A DNA stretch of 64,000 nucleotides from Hermetia illucens (Eukaryota; Arthropoda; Insecta; Diptera; Stratiomyidae), in the NCBI RefSeq assembly GCF_905115235.1, contig NC_051850.1, positions 7,473,841-7,537,840 on the forward strand, given 5' to 3'. Made by a program: the position numbers and the translations under genes. The notes beneath the pieces were generated by a model. It worked only from the letters and a program-made list of their open reading frames with translations. It was not told the DNA's origin and made no database searches. This document shows positions 1 to 11,849 of this stretch, piece after piece (the first letter of the stretch is position 1; the number at the start of each line of letters is the position of its first letter).

Positions 1-219
1 ACGACATTTTAAAACGTTATAAACTGCATTTATTTGATTTAACTTAGAATAAACCGTACAAGAAGAGAAAAATAACAAATGGACAACTTAAATAAATTTT
101 GTATTCATAAACAGTTCCTTCTAGTCTTTGCAAAAATTAAAAAAGTAATAAAAACAAAATAATTCTAAGCGACAAAAGTGATCGTACGACTATTGTTATT
201 CTGAGATATTTGTCTATTG

Positions 220-935
220 GTTAAATATCAATACTTGGTTGGACCTTTGGCTTCCAGAACTGCTTGCATCCGCAATGGCATAGATGATACAAGTTTCTAC
301 GTAATACTTTGAGGTATAATATCCCATTCATCCTGGCATAGCTTCCGGCAAAGAACTTTTTGAAGGAATATGGTGTTTGTGTAATTGCTTTTCGTGGCAG
401 TCCCACAAATGTTAAATAGATTTACGTTTTGACTCTGCTTTGGTGAATGCAGTTGCTAATGTTCTAAACATTATGCAGTAGCCACTCAGCTGTATTTTTG
501 GGATCGTTGTCCTGGTGGAAAATATAATTCGGATCGAAACCCATTGTATTGACAGATTCCTGTAAATTGTTTTTCAAAACATGTTGGTCCATTTTGCCAT
601 CAATAAACACTAGATTACCGAGCTCTGACCAACTCATACTCCCCCAAACAAACACATGACCTTCGACGTGTTTTACGGTGCTCCGTAAATTCTTTGTCTC
701 CAATGCAGTATCTTTTGTCCGCCAAACTTTTGGTGGACCATCGTGACCAAATATCTTGTACTGACTTTCATCTGTAAACACAACTTCTTTCCAAAACGAT
801 ATGTCCTTGTTTTTGTGCATAAAAGCAAATTATTTTCTTTTAAGTTTTTCAGCTGCACTGATGACCGGCTTTTGCTTGGTTATCCTAGAGGAGTGTTTGT
901 TTAGAGTTCTTTGCACCATCCTAGTGTTAACGTAA
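220..935 (-). mobile_element. Tc1-like DNA transposon, decayed transposase
   Basis: Reading leftward, an upstream HTH-like segment (near 930-850) leads into a DDE-type catalytic core at 820-464 with FTDES (first Asp) and FHQDNDPKNTAEW (second Asp). The C-terminal tail at 340-225 reads SMPLRMQAVLEAKGPTKY, the usual end of Tc1 transposases. The copy is dead: there is a TAA between the N-terminal part and the core (near 830), a TAG in the tail (near 300), and frame breaks between pieces. No terminal inverted repeats could be delimited. The first 200 bases of the window are AT-rich with nothing recognisable. Confidence 0.8.
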
Positions 936-1014
936 TAGTTCTTCTTTTAGTTTTACACAACTTTTTCGTGGGTTTTTGTCGGTGCGGACACATATTCCAA
1001 ATGGAAGACGATAT

Positions 1015-1110
1015 CGTAGCTACCCAATCTAAAAAAAAAAGGTTTCGTCCAGGACAGAGGCAACTAATCAGACGCCGCCTCACCTCTGCTCTGGGAGCTA
1101 CCCAATCTTA
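1015..1110 (+). repeat. Arm of the GTTTCGTCCAGG foldback/MITE family
   Basis: This segment carries the sequence GTTTCGTCCAGGACAGAGGC followed by CAGACGCCGCCTCACCTCTG. The same arm recurs near 6935-6995, 12955-13000, 13118-13185 (inverted), 30245-30315, 30515-30550 and 47545-47600. It lies about 150 bp upstream of the first coding exon of gene A, so it could contribute to that gene's 5' region. Confidence 0.65.
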
Positions 1111-1255
1111 CCCAGAACTGGTTGTGTACGTGCATTGATATGTTGGCATCATAGAAAGAATAAGAAATGAAAGGTCTTAGTTTCTTTGCAAGTGTCACTT
1201 GTTGCTTTTAATGGAGACATTCTTGACCAAAACAAGTGCATAAACCTTAATAAAT

Positions 1256-1589
1256 ATGGATTTAGTACCATTTCTAAATTCGGGTCTTCTAGCAAATATT
1301 AAATTAGAGAAAGAGATTCCAACCGAGTTCTTAGATGACCCCGAAACTGAGAGAAATTGTGCAAATTACCTTAATATTGACCAGAAACCGAAGTATGGTC
1401 GCGTCTTGATTTCAGCTAGTGGCAAATATACCTTATTGTGTGATGGCTGTAAGGGCCGTTTCGACAGTACGGATTCATTTACCAGGCATGCTAAGGGGGT
1501 ATACTCGGGTTGTGGCATATGGAAGGATAGCAACGATGGAATTTCCATCAACAAGGTCGCCTTCGAGCGAGGCGATTTTAGAAGTAAAG
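1256..1589 (+). CDS. Zinc-finger gene A, exon 1
   Basis: The first coding exon encodes 111 residues starting MDLVPFLNSG. The ATG follows AATAAAT and the same start (MDLVPF) occurs in gene C at 28590. The exon contains an IKLE (psi-K-x-E) motif and one atypical finger at about residues 62-84 (LLCDGCKGRF...RHAKGVY). Its CxxC pair and first His are present, while the second His is a Tyr. The donor is AAAG|GTAATT and the exon ends in phase 1, in frame with the acceptor at 7368. Intron 1 is about 5.8 kb and full of transposon debris. Exon 1 shows the GRVLIS...GKY....C..C core shared by genes B, C and D. Confidence 0.82.
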
Positions 1590-1914
1590 GTAATTGTTTA
1601 ATGGTGTGTGTGAAACATAAAGTGAAATTGCTGTGCAAGTTGCTAGATGTCAACGTACTATCAGATGCAAAGTTTGTTAGTGACTAGTAGATACTACGGG
1701 TTTGCAAGTGGTTTTTAAGTTTACAGACCCATCTTATCCACGATGAAAGCTGTTTTGGAAAAGACTTTCTATTACTATTATTTCTTTCAATTTTTTTGCC
1801 TTAGTTATATCTCCTGAACTTTTGTTGAATGCTAACAGTCGATTCTCTTAACGAATCGTGTGGGTAATCAAACACTAATAACGAGGGAGGAGGTCTGTCT
1901 GGCGCTGCGGTCCA

Positions 1915-3450
1915 AATTAGTCGGACTTACTCAAAGATTGAATCCTCAACAAAGGCATTTGCATTTCTGCAACTAAGTAGTGGGTGGGTGTTTGAGATAC
2001 CATGCATTTGCACACTCCCAGAGTGTCGGTTGAAATGATATTTTTTTGAGATTTCGGTCCCGTGCTGCACCGGGCTGTTGACAGAGTAAGCTGCAGCATA
2101 TTCAAAGCTGAGTCTGGTTAGGCTCCTATAGAGCATTAAGCTTTTGTTGGGGTGGAGTCCACTTTTAATGCCAGACCCTGTTCGTAGAGCGTTGGTTGCA
2201 GCCTTTGTTAAAATATCCTCAAAACGAAGTTTCATAGTGAGAGAGCCGGTTCTCGTTCTGTCAAGGAATTTGATATGGGTAGTATGAGAGGTTAGATGAT
2301 CTCCTATGTTTCACAAATCTTGTGGTGCTGGACTTGTCGATATTGTTGGGGAGCGCTAATCTGTGGTATAAGCCGACAAACTGATTGGCCTTCAATTAGA
2401 GGTAGCTGGTCTTTGGATTTAATGTGGTACGAAAGGCTTTGTAGGAACTACTAAATGTTTTAAGCATTTCGTTTAGGAGTTTTTGATAGTCAGAGACTAT
2501 CTGATTTTTCCGGTGGTTATAGGCGGCGATCCCGCTATCGAAGGCACAGCGCTGAAGCAGTATTTTCCTCTTACTATTTTATTTATATCCTCTTGAGGGT
2601 TTCTGATGGGTAAAATCCACCTTTTCGTAAGGGACGGGAAAGTATAATATTTTCCGAATCGGAGTAATTTTTTGCCGCATTTTAGACATCTTTCATTGGA
2701 AGCTTTGCAGTGGCTGGAAGAGTGACCCAATCTTCCAAATTTGCTAGATTGTCGGGGTTTGAGAATGTAGTATTCTATATCAGCCGTGTATAACCAAAGA
2801 TGATTTTTTCGGAGAGGTCAGATCCCTCGAAAGTGAATTTCACAGTAGTAGACGGAAGAAGCCCTTCGGGATTCTCTGTAGCACTTTTACAACTTTTATT
2901 GGGGTGGTGGTTTCTTCGAGGACTTCTTCCTCCGTGAAGGAAGATGGAATTCTCTTTACCATACCATAGCGGTAAAAATAATTTCGAGGAAAAAATGCTA
3001 TTAACCCTTCCTTCTTCAACTTTTCGTTTTTAACAAAATCGTTCACATTTTTTGCAGTGTCAAGGATGATATGAAAATGCAAGATATAGATTTTCTTAGC
3101 ATCAGTGATGCTATTTAGTTGTAAATTGTTGATCGTTTCCAAACTGTGGATACCATCCAAGCTGTTCTTGGTTTTGTCTGGGCGAAAAACTAGTATTAAC
3201 TAACACTGGGAAGGATCTTTTAAGGATGCCTTCGTCGTAAGTGACTATTTCCCTTACGTTTTGGGGGACCTCTTCAACAGGGGCTGAAGCTGTGGGCTTC
3301 AACATATTGGAGGCATGCACAGAAGGCGGGCGGCCCGTCTCTTTGTGTCCTTTTCGCCTTTTGAGGCATGTTCAAGACAAATTTTGGGATATTGTGGGAG
3401 CCACTTCTGGATGCTGATGATCCAAAACAGCGGCTGCCACTTATAATCGA
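1915..3450 (-). mobile_element. LINE remnant (ORF1 gag-like region plus RT C-terminal piece)
   Basis: On the minus strand, 3160-2840 encodes a gag/pre-C2HC-like piece (YRYGMVKRIPSSFTEEEVLE). It is followed at 2730-2497 by a zinc-knuckle region with GHSSSHCK and CLKCGKK spacing, as in ORF1 of Jockey- and I-type LINEs. Further downstream, 2235-1927 resembles the RT C-terminal part (LYRSLTRLSFEYAAA). Frames shift between pieces and most of the RT is missing. It sits in intron 1 of gene A in antisense orientation. Confidence 0.65.
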
Positions 3451-3949
3451 GAAATTACTGATTTATCTTTTTGTTTGTTATTAAAAAAACTACCCATGCA
3501 GGGTCAGCGGCACTAACTGGCAGAAATTAACTAGCAACAAGACTGACGTTGATAATTTACTTCTAAAAACCACATGTTGATTGACGCCTTTAGATGTGGA
3601 ACTACAAAAAGAGCAAATAAACACTGGAAACTATACACTTGTCAAGGTAAAGCAAATGAAAAAACACTACGATCTGCACAAAACGGCAGCTGCATGATAT
3701 CACATCATCATCACAAAAATAGTAGTATAAAGTGTAATATCGCATTATCATCAGCGACCGCGTTCCAAACTTTATATCACCAGACGTTGCAACATTTCAT
3801 GGGGGGTTATATATATTTGAATTTTTTTTTCTTCAATTTTTTTAAAGGCTTGAAATACGCTGCAACAGTCCTAGCTTCCAATCAATAACATTCTTGTAAA
3901 CAAACTGCTGTTTAAAAATACTTTTAAAACTAGTTCTTAAGAAAAAACC

Positions 3950-4115
3950 CGAATTTAACCCACTAAACCCTCACTTTCCAAAACGGCAAAGAAACTCGAC
4001 GTAGTATTACAGCAACCTGAAAAAACTGGAAGAGTAAAGCACGGCTGTGGAGGGGCAATTGTATGGTGCTGGGATAGCAGAGAGAAGTTAAAATATTTAA
4101 TAGAATAACTGCAGT
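3950..4115 (+). mobile_element. Possible Tc1 transposase scrap
   Basis: The plus strand reads VKHGCGGAIVWCWD near 4035-4075, similar to the VKHGGGSVMVWGC motif of Tc1-like transposases. Only this short region is recognisable. The surrounding 3450-4290 stretch shows nothing else I can identify. Confidence 0.4.
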
Positions 4116-4294
4116 TACAGCGTTTTAAAATTATATACACATTTTTCTGGGAACCACGTTCTCGAAATCGGAGAGCAGTAGAACTCGAGGAATTTTCATC
4201 CGATCGACTTGAAAATTCAATTCAAATGAAGAAGTTATCATTTTTTATTTAGTGAAGTACACTCATATGAATTTCACAATTCTTCTTCAACCTT

Positions 4295-4460
4295 TGTTCC
4301 GTGCAGGAGTGTGGTCAGCTCGTTTTGATCTATTGCGCAATTTTGCCCAGTGAAAAGTCTGATCTGAATGTCGTGAGGCTTTCAAATCACCATCCAGCGT
4401 ATCAAGTCATCGTTGTTTCCTCCAACCTTTTGGTCGTTCGTCATCGAAATCCCCCCAAAA
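4295..4460. repeat. Dispersed repeat, copy 1 (partner near 31060-31150)
   Basis: The segment around AAATCACCATCCAGCGTATC and the following bases recurs at 31110-31145 as AAATCATCATCCAGTGTATC. It is probably part of a LINE 3' region, because the second copy adjoins a decoded LINE tail. The class is uncertain. The stretch 4460-5430 holds no recognisable gene. Confidence 0.4.
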
Positions 4461-5434
4461 TTTTATATTGTTCATACCGTCCAAACGCCGCCATCTTGCA
4501 AATTTATTATTATTATGATTCCCTGTTCTTTTAGATGATTTTAGACTAAAAAAAATATTTCGACTGCGTGTGAATATGGAGACGCAGATTCTTGGCTTTA
4601 AGTAATTGATTTTTAATGTTATCGCTTGGTAATGAATCGCCTGCCTATCAAATGTGCGGTTAGAGTCATAAAAGGTGTACTTGTAATGTCACTTTTCTCT
4701 GAAGCGATATCGCGCTACCTACTAAGGTACCTGGAATTAAAAAACTAATATAATTTTGTTAAAATTTGCATACTCCGGACCCCTGAGAAAACACCGAGCC
4801 TGTACGAATACCTCTCTCCCTCCCTCTTGGTGAACCTGAAACGTGATCCACAGAGGGCCTAGATTGAATTTCAACATCATCCTCAGATGGATGATTCTGA
4901 CAATTATGGCAATCACCCTTTTAAAAAGGCATCGGGGCATCAAGGAGGGGCTTCTTTCAAGTTAAAATGGTTCAATTTTGAGCACAATCCCTTTATTGTG
5001 AAGGGAGGGTATGAACGGAATAGTGGAAGATCTTTTTTACAACCTTGTTGTGAAATAGCAGCGATCATCCTCCTTGAAAAGTAGTCAATTGGGAGTATTT
5101 TGATATGATCGCAGTAAAGATTGTCCAACTCCACCTCTGGAGGGCCGTACATAAGAAGAAGAGAAGGGTCTCGCTAAAAAAACTGTTACGGCGCTTCGTA
5201 TGGTTAATAAGCTCATTGACAGGGCAACCACCGTCGTCCGAGAGGATTACAGAAGAGTCTCCCTTACTTGCGTGGGCCAGGATGGGGTGGAGGAGGAAGC
5301 TGGTGGCCCCTCTTTGTGACCCTTGCATATCGTGATGATGATTGTCCCGCCAATTGGCTACCAATTTGTTGGCAACACAAATTTTACCATGGTGATATAG
5401 AAAAAACCCCAAATAGCGAGCGGTTACGTCCTTG

Positions 5435-5560
5435 GTGGTTTGAGGTGAGTACCTGTCGAGTTGACTTAACTCCACAGTCTTCTTAAGACACGGATTGATT
5501 TTGTGACCACAATCAGAGTACCACTGAAACAACTACGACCACCGTGAAACTCCTACAAGA
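5435..5560. repeat. Dispersed repeat, inverted relative to 31715-31805
   Basis: The bases around CTTCTTAAGACACGGATTGA and TTTTGTGACCACAATCAGAG are the reverse complement of a segment at 31720-31795. Two inverted copies 26 kb apart point to an unclassified interspersed repeat, probably a LINE untranslated region. Confidence 0.5.
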
Positions 5561-5639
5561 GTGTCAACGGTAAATAACCGGGGCGAGAGTGTAGCCTCTT
5601 AGAAATCTCCTAAAACATATGCTCTCAGAAGGCCAGAAG

Positions 5640-6340
5640 GGAAAATCGGGTACATCTTATTCATAAAAATCAGTAGCTCTCCTATCCTCCGTGCGGTTTT
5701 GTTATGTGATGGCAGGCGCTGAGCAAAAAGTATATAACATACAACGAAGCTTAATAGCATTCAAAGAAACGCTTGGGTCGGTGCTACTGGGGCTCTGAAG
5801 TCCTCCCGGGCATGATAACATCCTAGACGAAGTACCTCGAGAAACTTTACTGTGGACTTTCCAACCAGGGCACCAATCGAACAAAGATAATCCTTTTAGT
5901 CGGCGCGGAAGTTTACTCGGATATACACAGGGTGTTCTAGCTATATTCTAAGGATTAATCAGTGTATTCCAAGTAGAAATACGGGCGATACTGGAAGCTT
6001 GTCGATGGTTGGAATATGATCCAACGTAACATAGACATTCTGATCAGCCACCAAGCGGCAATTAAGTCATTGTATTCAGCGGCGACATCCTCCATAATGG
6101 TGGGGCAGTGCAGAAACGTGCTGAATAGCCTGAAAGACGCGCTTAAGGTTCCTAGTCATAGGAACATAGAAGGAAATGAGCGGACTGATGGACTGAAGCT
6201 TTACTCTGGTGGGTACAGTCTGTGTAGCAGCCCCGGCTTTCAGATAGATTTGGTCCGCCTATCACAAAATCCGATTGCGAAAGGTTTTGAGCCAGACATG
6301 CGAAGACGGAATACCGTTTGTTAGAAAAAAGGCTGGTACT
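5640..6340 (+). mobile_element. I-clade LINE fragment (RT tail and RNase H)
   Basis: Around 5750-5800 the plus strand reads RNAWVGATGALKSS, matching the region after the RT thumb of I-type LINEs. From about 5930 to 6324 it encodes an RNase H-like stretch (LISHQAAIKSLYSAATSS, then VPSHRNIEGNERTDG), the DSQAA and HxGIxGNExAD motifs in decayed form. Related RNase H copies lie at 20220-20640 and 26535-27330. The fragment lies in intron 1 of gene A in sense orientation. The next 900 bp (6340-7260) contain only a MITE-like arm near 6935-6995. Confidence 0.7.
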
Positions 6341-7367
6341 AAATTAAAAGCGTGAACAAAATCAACTTCCAAATACAGATTTTGACTAAGGCTGGGGATG
6401 ATCCAGAACTCCAGGTCAGCTGCAGATCCCCTAAACGTGACCGTAGCAGAAATCTTTCCCAGCGTGGAATGAGGAGTCCCATCTACCGTCTTTAAAGTAA
6501 GGCATAATTTCCGGATGGGAACTAATTTTTCACGTAGGACTTGCTCAGCCAGTTCAGCAGAGATATAACTCTCCGTTCCTCAAGTTCCTGATTTTCGGAT
6601 GGGCAAGTGGATGAATAAGGTCCATTTTACTTCTTTTGACATTGTCCATTCAGGCACCTTGGCAACAGTTTCAGGCGGCTATGCAGAGGAATCCGCTGAA
6701 GGGCCCTGTTTTGAGCGTCAAGCTCTAACTTACAAAAGGATGTTCACTTAGTGAATAAAATTGTCCTAAGTTCGTTTAAGCATCAGAGTATACGCGATCG
6801 AAGGAAGCTCTGATCCTAAAATTAACAAGCTCGGTGGGCGTAAACCCCAAAAGATAGCGAGAATGCTACCTTTCGGGCCCCACGTTGGGTACCAACTCTG
6901 TTACGTACGCAAAAGCTTTTCAAAAAAATGACTGACAGTTTCGTCGCCTCTGGCCTGGGAGCATCGTGACCCGAAACTGGTTACAGGTGCTAATCGTTGC
7001 TCAATCCTCAAACAAAACAACCAGGAGCTACTTCAGCAGGTGCGGAGGACAGCCTAGGAAAGCTTAGAAGTACTACGGGAAGACCCTGCCAAATTATCAA
7101 ATTCCGATCAGGGAAGTTGCCCATCAAGGTATAGAAGAAGGGAGCAACTCGCTCCCGAATTCGATGTATTTACGCAAAAACAAAATTAATTTTATTGGGA
7201 GAGCTACTGGATTTGATTAAAAATATACTACAAGAAATCGGGAAACCAAAAGAACTACATTTTACTCATTATATTGTACCGCAAGTGTGAATGTGTCAAT
7301 CATCTCAAAAGACCCCATTTCCACTTTTGTAATCCTTATCTAACTGTGACTGTGTTCTATCCAACAG

Positions 7368-7757
7368 AGGACATTAAGGAGGATATCACTGTGTGCAGGA
7401 TTACGAAAGACTTCAATGTGAAGGAATCTGTGACCAATGATCGGGAGACTATTGTCAGAAACGAAACCTCAAGTAAAGAGAAAAATCTATGCTTCACTAA
7501 ATGTTCGGAATCAACGAAGAAACCAAATGTGATAATTACCGCTAAACCCATCTACGATGAGAAAAAAAATTTTTGTATCACATGCGATCGTCAGTGGGAA
7601 TCGCGGAAGACTTTTTTGCGACATAAATATTATCACAGGGAGAAGTTCCGTAAGCAGATGATGGCCCGTTCAAATCAAGGCAGACAGGAAGATATTTCAG
7701 GCGAGGTTATAGTCAAGGATGAGCTAGATTTCGGAGACTACGAGATGCATGACTCAG
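7368..7757 (+). CDS. Zinc-finger gene A, exon 2
   Basis: This internal exon of 390 nt is phase 1 at both ends (acceptor CCAACAG|AG, donor ACTCAG|GTATTA). It encodes a charged linker, one C2H2 finger of the family type (NFCITCDRQWESRKTFLRHK...H) preceded by KPIYDEKK, and a psi-K-x-E motif in VIVKDELDFGDYE. The paralogous exon 2 of gene D has exactly the same length. Intron 2 that follows is 91 nt. Confidence 0.85.
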
Positions 7758-7848
7758 GTATTAGCTTCCTAAATTTTATTACTAACTACTAACAGAAATG
7801 GTGAATTTGCAGAGTTAATTAATATTTATATTGCAATTTTTCCAACAG

Positions 7849-10415
7849 CATACAATGAAGGAAGCATTAAAACAATAGACGATGACGGGGCAGAACGACT
7901 GAGGTTATATTCCGGCGATACGCTCGATTCACAGTCTTTTCATGGCGGATCTTCAGTACAAGGCTGGATTAAGACTGAACCCATGACCAATACAACGAAC
8001 GAGGACGGTGTAAGAAACGAAATGATAAGTGCGACACTTGGTAAATTAGGGTTGGTAACCTCAGAAGAGAAAACATCGCTATGCGAGGATGTTAGTGGGA
8101 AATATGGAACAGATGCAGACCAAGGGCTAGAGTCCGGTGGGAGCGCATCAGTCGTATTTGCTTTGGAGCCCGATTTCGACGATGCCAAAACCTTGTGTAT
8201 TACCTGCAATTGTCAATTCAATTCGAAGGAAGCATTCAAGCGCCATAAAAAGATTCATAAATCGGAAATTGTAAAGTGGAAGATCGCTAATGGTTTCGAA
8301 GTGGAACAAGGGAAGATCAAAGTGGTATTTTCTGAAAATCCGATCTTCGATGATGAGAAGAACTTCTGTATCACATGTAATCGCGGATTCACCTCCATAG
8401 ACAGCTTTAAGACTCATAAGAAATTGCATAGAAGGAAAATTCGCGCCAAGGGAGGTTTTATTAAGACAGAAGCAAGATTTTCTTGTGAATTCTGCTCGGA
8501 ACAATTAAGATCAGAAATCGGCTTAAGAACACATATTGTGTCGCAACATGGAGATAACATTCCAGAGTTCCTACAAAATGATCCAACATACCTTGAATGT
8601 CGATTTTGTTTTATGCGTTTTGAGAAGCCAACAGAACGTTTCCAACATGAGAAGAGCCATTCTGACGAACCAGAACCATATCGATGCCCAGTTTGCCCGA
8701 AATCATTTGCCAGGAATATGCACCGCAAAATTCACGAATCCATTCATAGAAAAGATCGTCCATTTCGCTGTGTACATTGTCCTAAATCCTTCTCAACTCG
8801 GCAACGCCTCAATAGTCATGTTAGATGTGTACATTGTAGCAAGAAACCATTAATGTGCGAAGATTGCGGAAAGATATTTGATTCCAAAGTACAGCTTAGG
8901 AGACACAGCTTAGCTCACACGAAAGAAAAAAATTATGAATGTGATGAATGTGGGATTCGACTCCGCCATCAAACGAGTTTATATAGGCATAAGAAAAGAC
9001 ACGCTAATCAACGTGACTTTAAATGTGAAAAATGCGAAAAATTATTTTTCACCAACGGCGAATTGCTCGGTCATATGAGTGTGCATTCCGAGGTGTATTT
9101 TCAATGTCCGCATTGTGAAAAGCGATTTAGAAGGAAGAATAATATGACGGCTCATAAAAAGGTACATGAGAAGGTCGATGAGGATAGTGAATCGCGTGAT
9201 CTAGAGGACGAGAATAGTCAAGAGTGTGAAGGGGAGAAAGGCAAAAAGTTGAAATTTAAGTGCACTGCAAAGGTATTCTCACTAGAACCTCAGTTCGATG
9301 AAGAAAAACACTTTTGCATCACATGCAATCGTCAAATGCACTCGATTGAAGCATTCAGATTTCATAAAAGTAGTCATAAATTCAAAATTCATAAATGGAA
9401 GCAACGCAACGGATGGGAAATAAAAAAAGGACCCATAAGAATAGTGTTTTCTGAAAATCCCAGTTTCGATGACGAGAGAAACTTTTGCATTACATGCAAT
9501 CGTGGGTTCGCTACCAGAGCTACCTATAGATGTCACAAACGAATACATAGAATACGGATTCGTAAACGACAAGGCCTTCTGCCGAAAGCTACAATTTCAT
9601 GCGAATTTTGCACTAGACAATTCCGATCAGAAGCAGGTTTACGAGAGCATATTGTGCCCCATCACGGAGATAAGATCCCGACGTCGCTCAAAGACGATCC
9701 AACATACCTAATGTGTCGATTCTGTCATGAGCAGTTTGAAAAACCAACAGAACGTTTCCAACACGAGAAAACCCATGCCAACGAAGAAAAGCCGTATAGA
9801 TGCCCACTATGCCCGAAATCCTTCACCAAAAGCTCAGCTCGTAGAATTCATGAGTCATTCCATGGTGAAACTCGTCTATTTCCCTGTTTGCAATGCCCAA
9901 AAATTTTTGGATTCCTTCCATATCTTAATCGTCATGTGGAACGTGTTCATTCTAACGTAAAATCATCACAATTAAAAATAAAATCATATCCGTGCAAGAA
10001 GTGCGGAAATTCATTTAACACGAAAAGAAAACTAGCATCGCACAATGTTACTCATATAAAAGAAAAACCGCTTGAATGCGAGGAATGCGGTATCCGATTC
10101 TCAGGCCTACAAAGTTTACGTGTACATAAGAAAAGGCATGCTAACCGGCGGAATTATAAATGTGAAAAATGTGGAACATTATTCCTCACTGACGCTGAAT
10201 TTCAAAAGCATATGTCTAAGACCTCTGACGATGGTGCGTTTCAGTGCCCGATTTTTGACGAGCAGTCCGAGGGGGGGAACTCGTTAATTGTTAAAAAGGA
10301 AGTAGAAGACTGCGAGGAAACGTATAGTTGCCCGATTTCCGAAGAAAAATTCACGCAACATAGTGAATTGCAATCGCATTTCGAGCCCTATGGATTAGGG
10401 ACTAGCCGCGAATAG
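7849..10415 (+). CDS. Zinc-finger gene A, exon 3: tandem C2H2 finger blocks
   Basis: The main coding exon completes a 1096-residue protein. It starts with an acidic/serine segment and an IKTEP motif. Block 1 (residues about 345-685) has ten C2H2 fingers beginning LCITCNCQF and NFCITCNRGF, then CEFC, CRFC..FEKPTERF, CPVC, CVHC, CEDC, CDEC, CEKC and CPHC. Block 2 (about 715-1035) repeats this order finger by finger. The ninth finger of block 2 has lost its last His, and the two final ones (CPIF.., CPIS..) are degenerate. The protein is probably a nuclear sequence-specific DNA-binding factor. No target can be deduced. Fingers 1 and 2 of each block are separated by about 30 residues with a WEIKK/VEQGK..I.VVFSENP pattern. 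TAG ends the frame and a poly(A) signal follows at 10506. Confidence 0.9.
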
Positions 10416-10505
10416 AAACTACTCAAACCCAATGGAGTGATATACAACTTTCTAGCGGTAAGTGCTAACTTTGGTCCGTTGGAAGTGTGGAAACACTCCT
10501 CTGCC

Positions 10506-10511
10506 AATAAA
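10506..10511 (+). promoter_or_regulatory. Poly(A) signal of gene A
   Basis: AATAAA lies 91 bp downstream of the stop codon of gene A, in a plausible 3' UTR context. Confidence 0.5.
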
Positions 10512-10914
10512 TCCATGATTGCAAGCAATTTCTAAAATACACCAAGTTAATATCAATGAGCAATTGAAAGTATATTGACCAGTAGACAACCCATGAACAC
10601 TAGATTTAATTCCGATACTATAGAGTAGAATAATGAAAGGATATGTTGATTAGGATTAGTTTTTATTTTATACTATTGTACGCTAGATAACACCTTTACA
10701 AGAAAGAAGATAAGAATATAATACACAAGGATATTTTTCGATATTTTTATGAACAGAGTCAAGGAGATACTCGAGTACTTGAGTTGGGTGTAGCTTAAGT
10801 AAAATGCCGCTGATATGATGTTGCGGGATAATTGGATGATTGTGGGGCATATTTTGATGCGCATTATATTTAATGGATGTTGTCAGGAATGTGGAGTTTG
10901 TTTGTACATGATCA

Positions 10915-11420
10915 TCATCCTCAACGGCACAACAACCGGTATCCGGTCTAGACCTGCCTTAATAAGGAACTCCAGACGCCCCGGTTTTGCGCCGAGGTCC
11001 ACCAATTCGATATCCCTAAAACCTCTCTGGTGCCCTGACCTATGCCATCGCTCCATCTCAGGGTCAGGGTCTGCCTCGTCTTCTTTTTCTACCATAGATA
11101 TTGCCCTTATAGACTTTCCGGGCTGGATCATCCTCATCCAACGGATTAAGTGACCCGCCCACCGCAACCTGCCGGATTTTTTCCACAACCAAACGGTCGT
11201 GATATCGTTCATAGATTTCGTCGTTACGTAGGCTACGGAATCGTCCATCCTCATGTAGGGGGTCAAAAATTCTTCGGAGGATTCTTCGCAGTTTTTTTGC
11301 TAAGAATCCAAGTCTCCGAGGAATACATAAGGACTGGGAAGATCATTGTCTTGTACAGTAAGAGCTTTGACCCTATGGTGAGACGTTTCGAGCGGAATTT
11401 AGGTGGAGTTTAAAGGGGGG
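10915..11420 (-). mobile_element. RTE-like LINE 3' end
   Basis: The minus strand encodes FRSKRLTIGSKLLLYKTMIF (11400-11340), then, in other frames, MDDSVAYVTT and RLRWAGHLIRWM. This is the C-terminal RT and tail of RTE-type elements. The terminal part GCCTTAATAAGGAACTCCAG recurs at 29755-29945 and, in opposite orientation, at 56105-56330. The copy is 5'-truncated and frame-shifted, as is usual for LINE insertions. Confidence 0.7.
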
Positions 11421-11760
11421 CTCCCCATACATGCAAGGGGGAGATTTAAATATTTTTTTACTCGGATATAGTAGGGAAGGGATCAAATATCAAGGTCTCA
11501 ATTAGTACTTTCCGAAACTAACATTAGTCTTGGGATGAATGGCAAAGTCTGCGAGTAAGGAGTCAAAATATACGTACTTAAAGTGAGACAGGGCTCATTT
11601 TCGGAAACTACACAACCCAAAAATCCGAAAAAAATCAGGGTGATGCGCTTGGATGAAATCTGGGCCTCAAAATATGTCCCATTCCGATATCTGCTCAAAT
11701 AAACTTACTAATAGTATAGTACCAACTTTTAGAAATTTACTGAACCCCCGTAAATTCACC
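11395..11760 (+). repeat. Unclassified interspersed repeat, copy 1
   Basis: This copy has GGGGGGCTCCCCATACATGC, then ATTAGTACTTTCCGAAAC, and ends with CCATTCCGATATCTGCTCAA. The same ordered landmarks occur at 35985-36270 in the same orientation. It contains no long reading frame and is probably a non-autonomous transposon. A mariner lies directly downstream. Confidence 0.65.
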
Positions 11761-11849
11761 CTAAGACTACCAAGCATAGAGGACTATATTTCGCATTCAC
11801 ATGGCGAATTTCATGAAAATCTGGCCATTAACACCAAAGTTATAGTAGT

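Noticed and set aside
464-858. Possible host gene read from the open stretches at the left edge
   Set aside because: The residues are those of a Tc1 transposase core (FTDES, FHQDNDPKNTAEW) with stops on both sides, so this is transposon, not host.
5065-5532. A 155-codon open stretch on the minus strand as a new gene
   Set aside because: Its 5' part coincides with a dispersed repeat found inverted at 31715-31805. No domain, splice context or host-like composition supports it.
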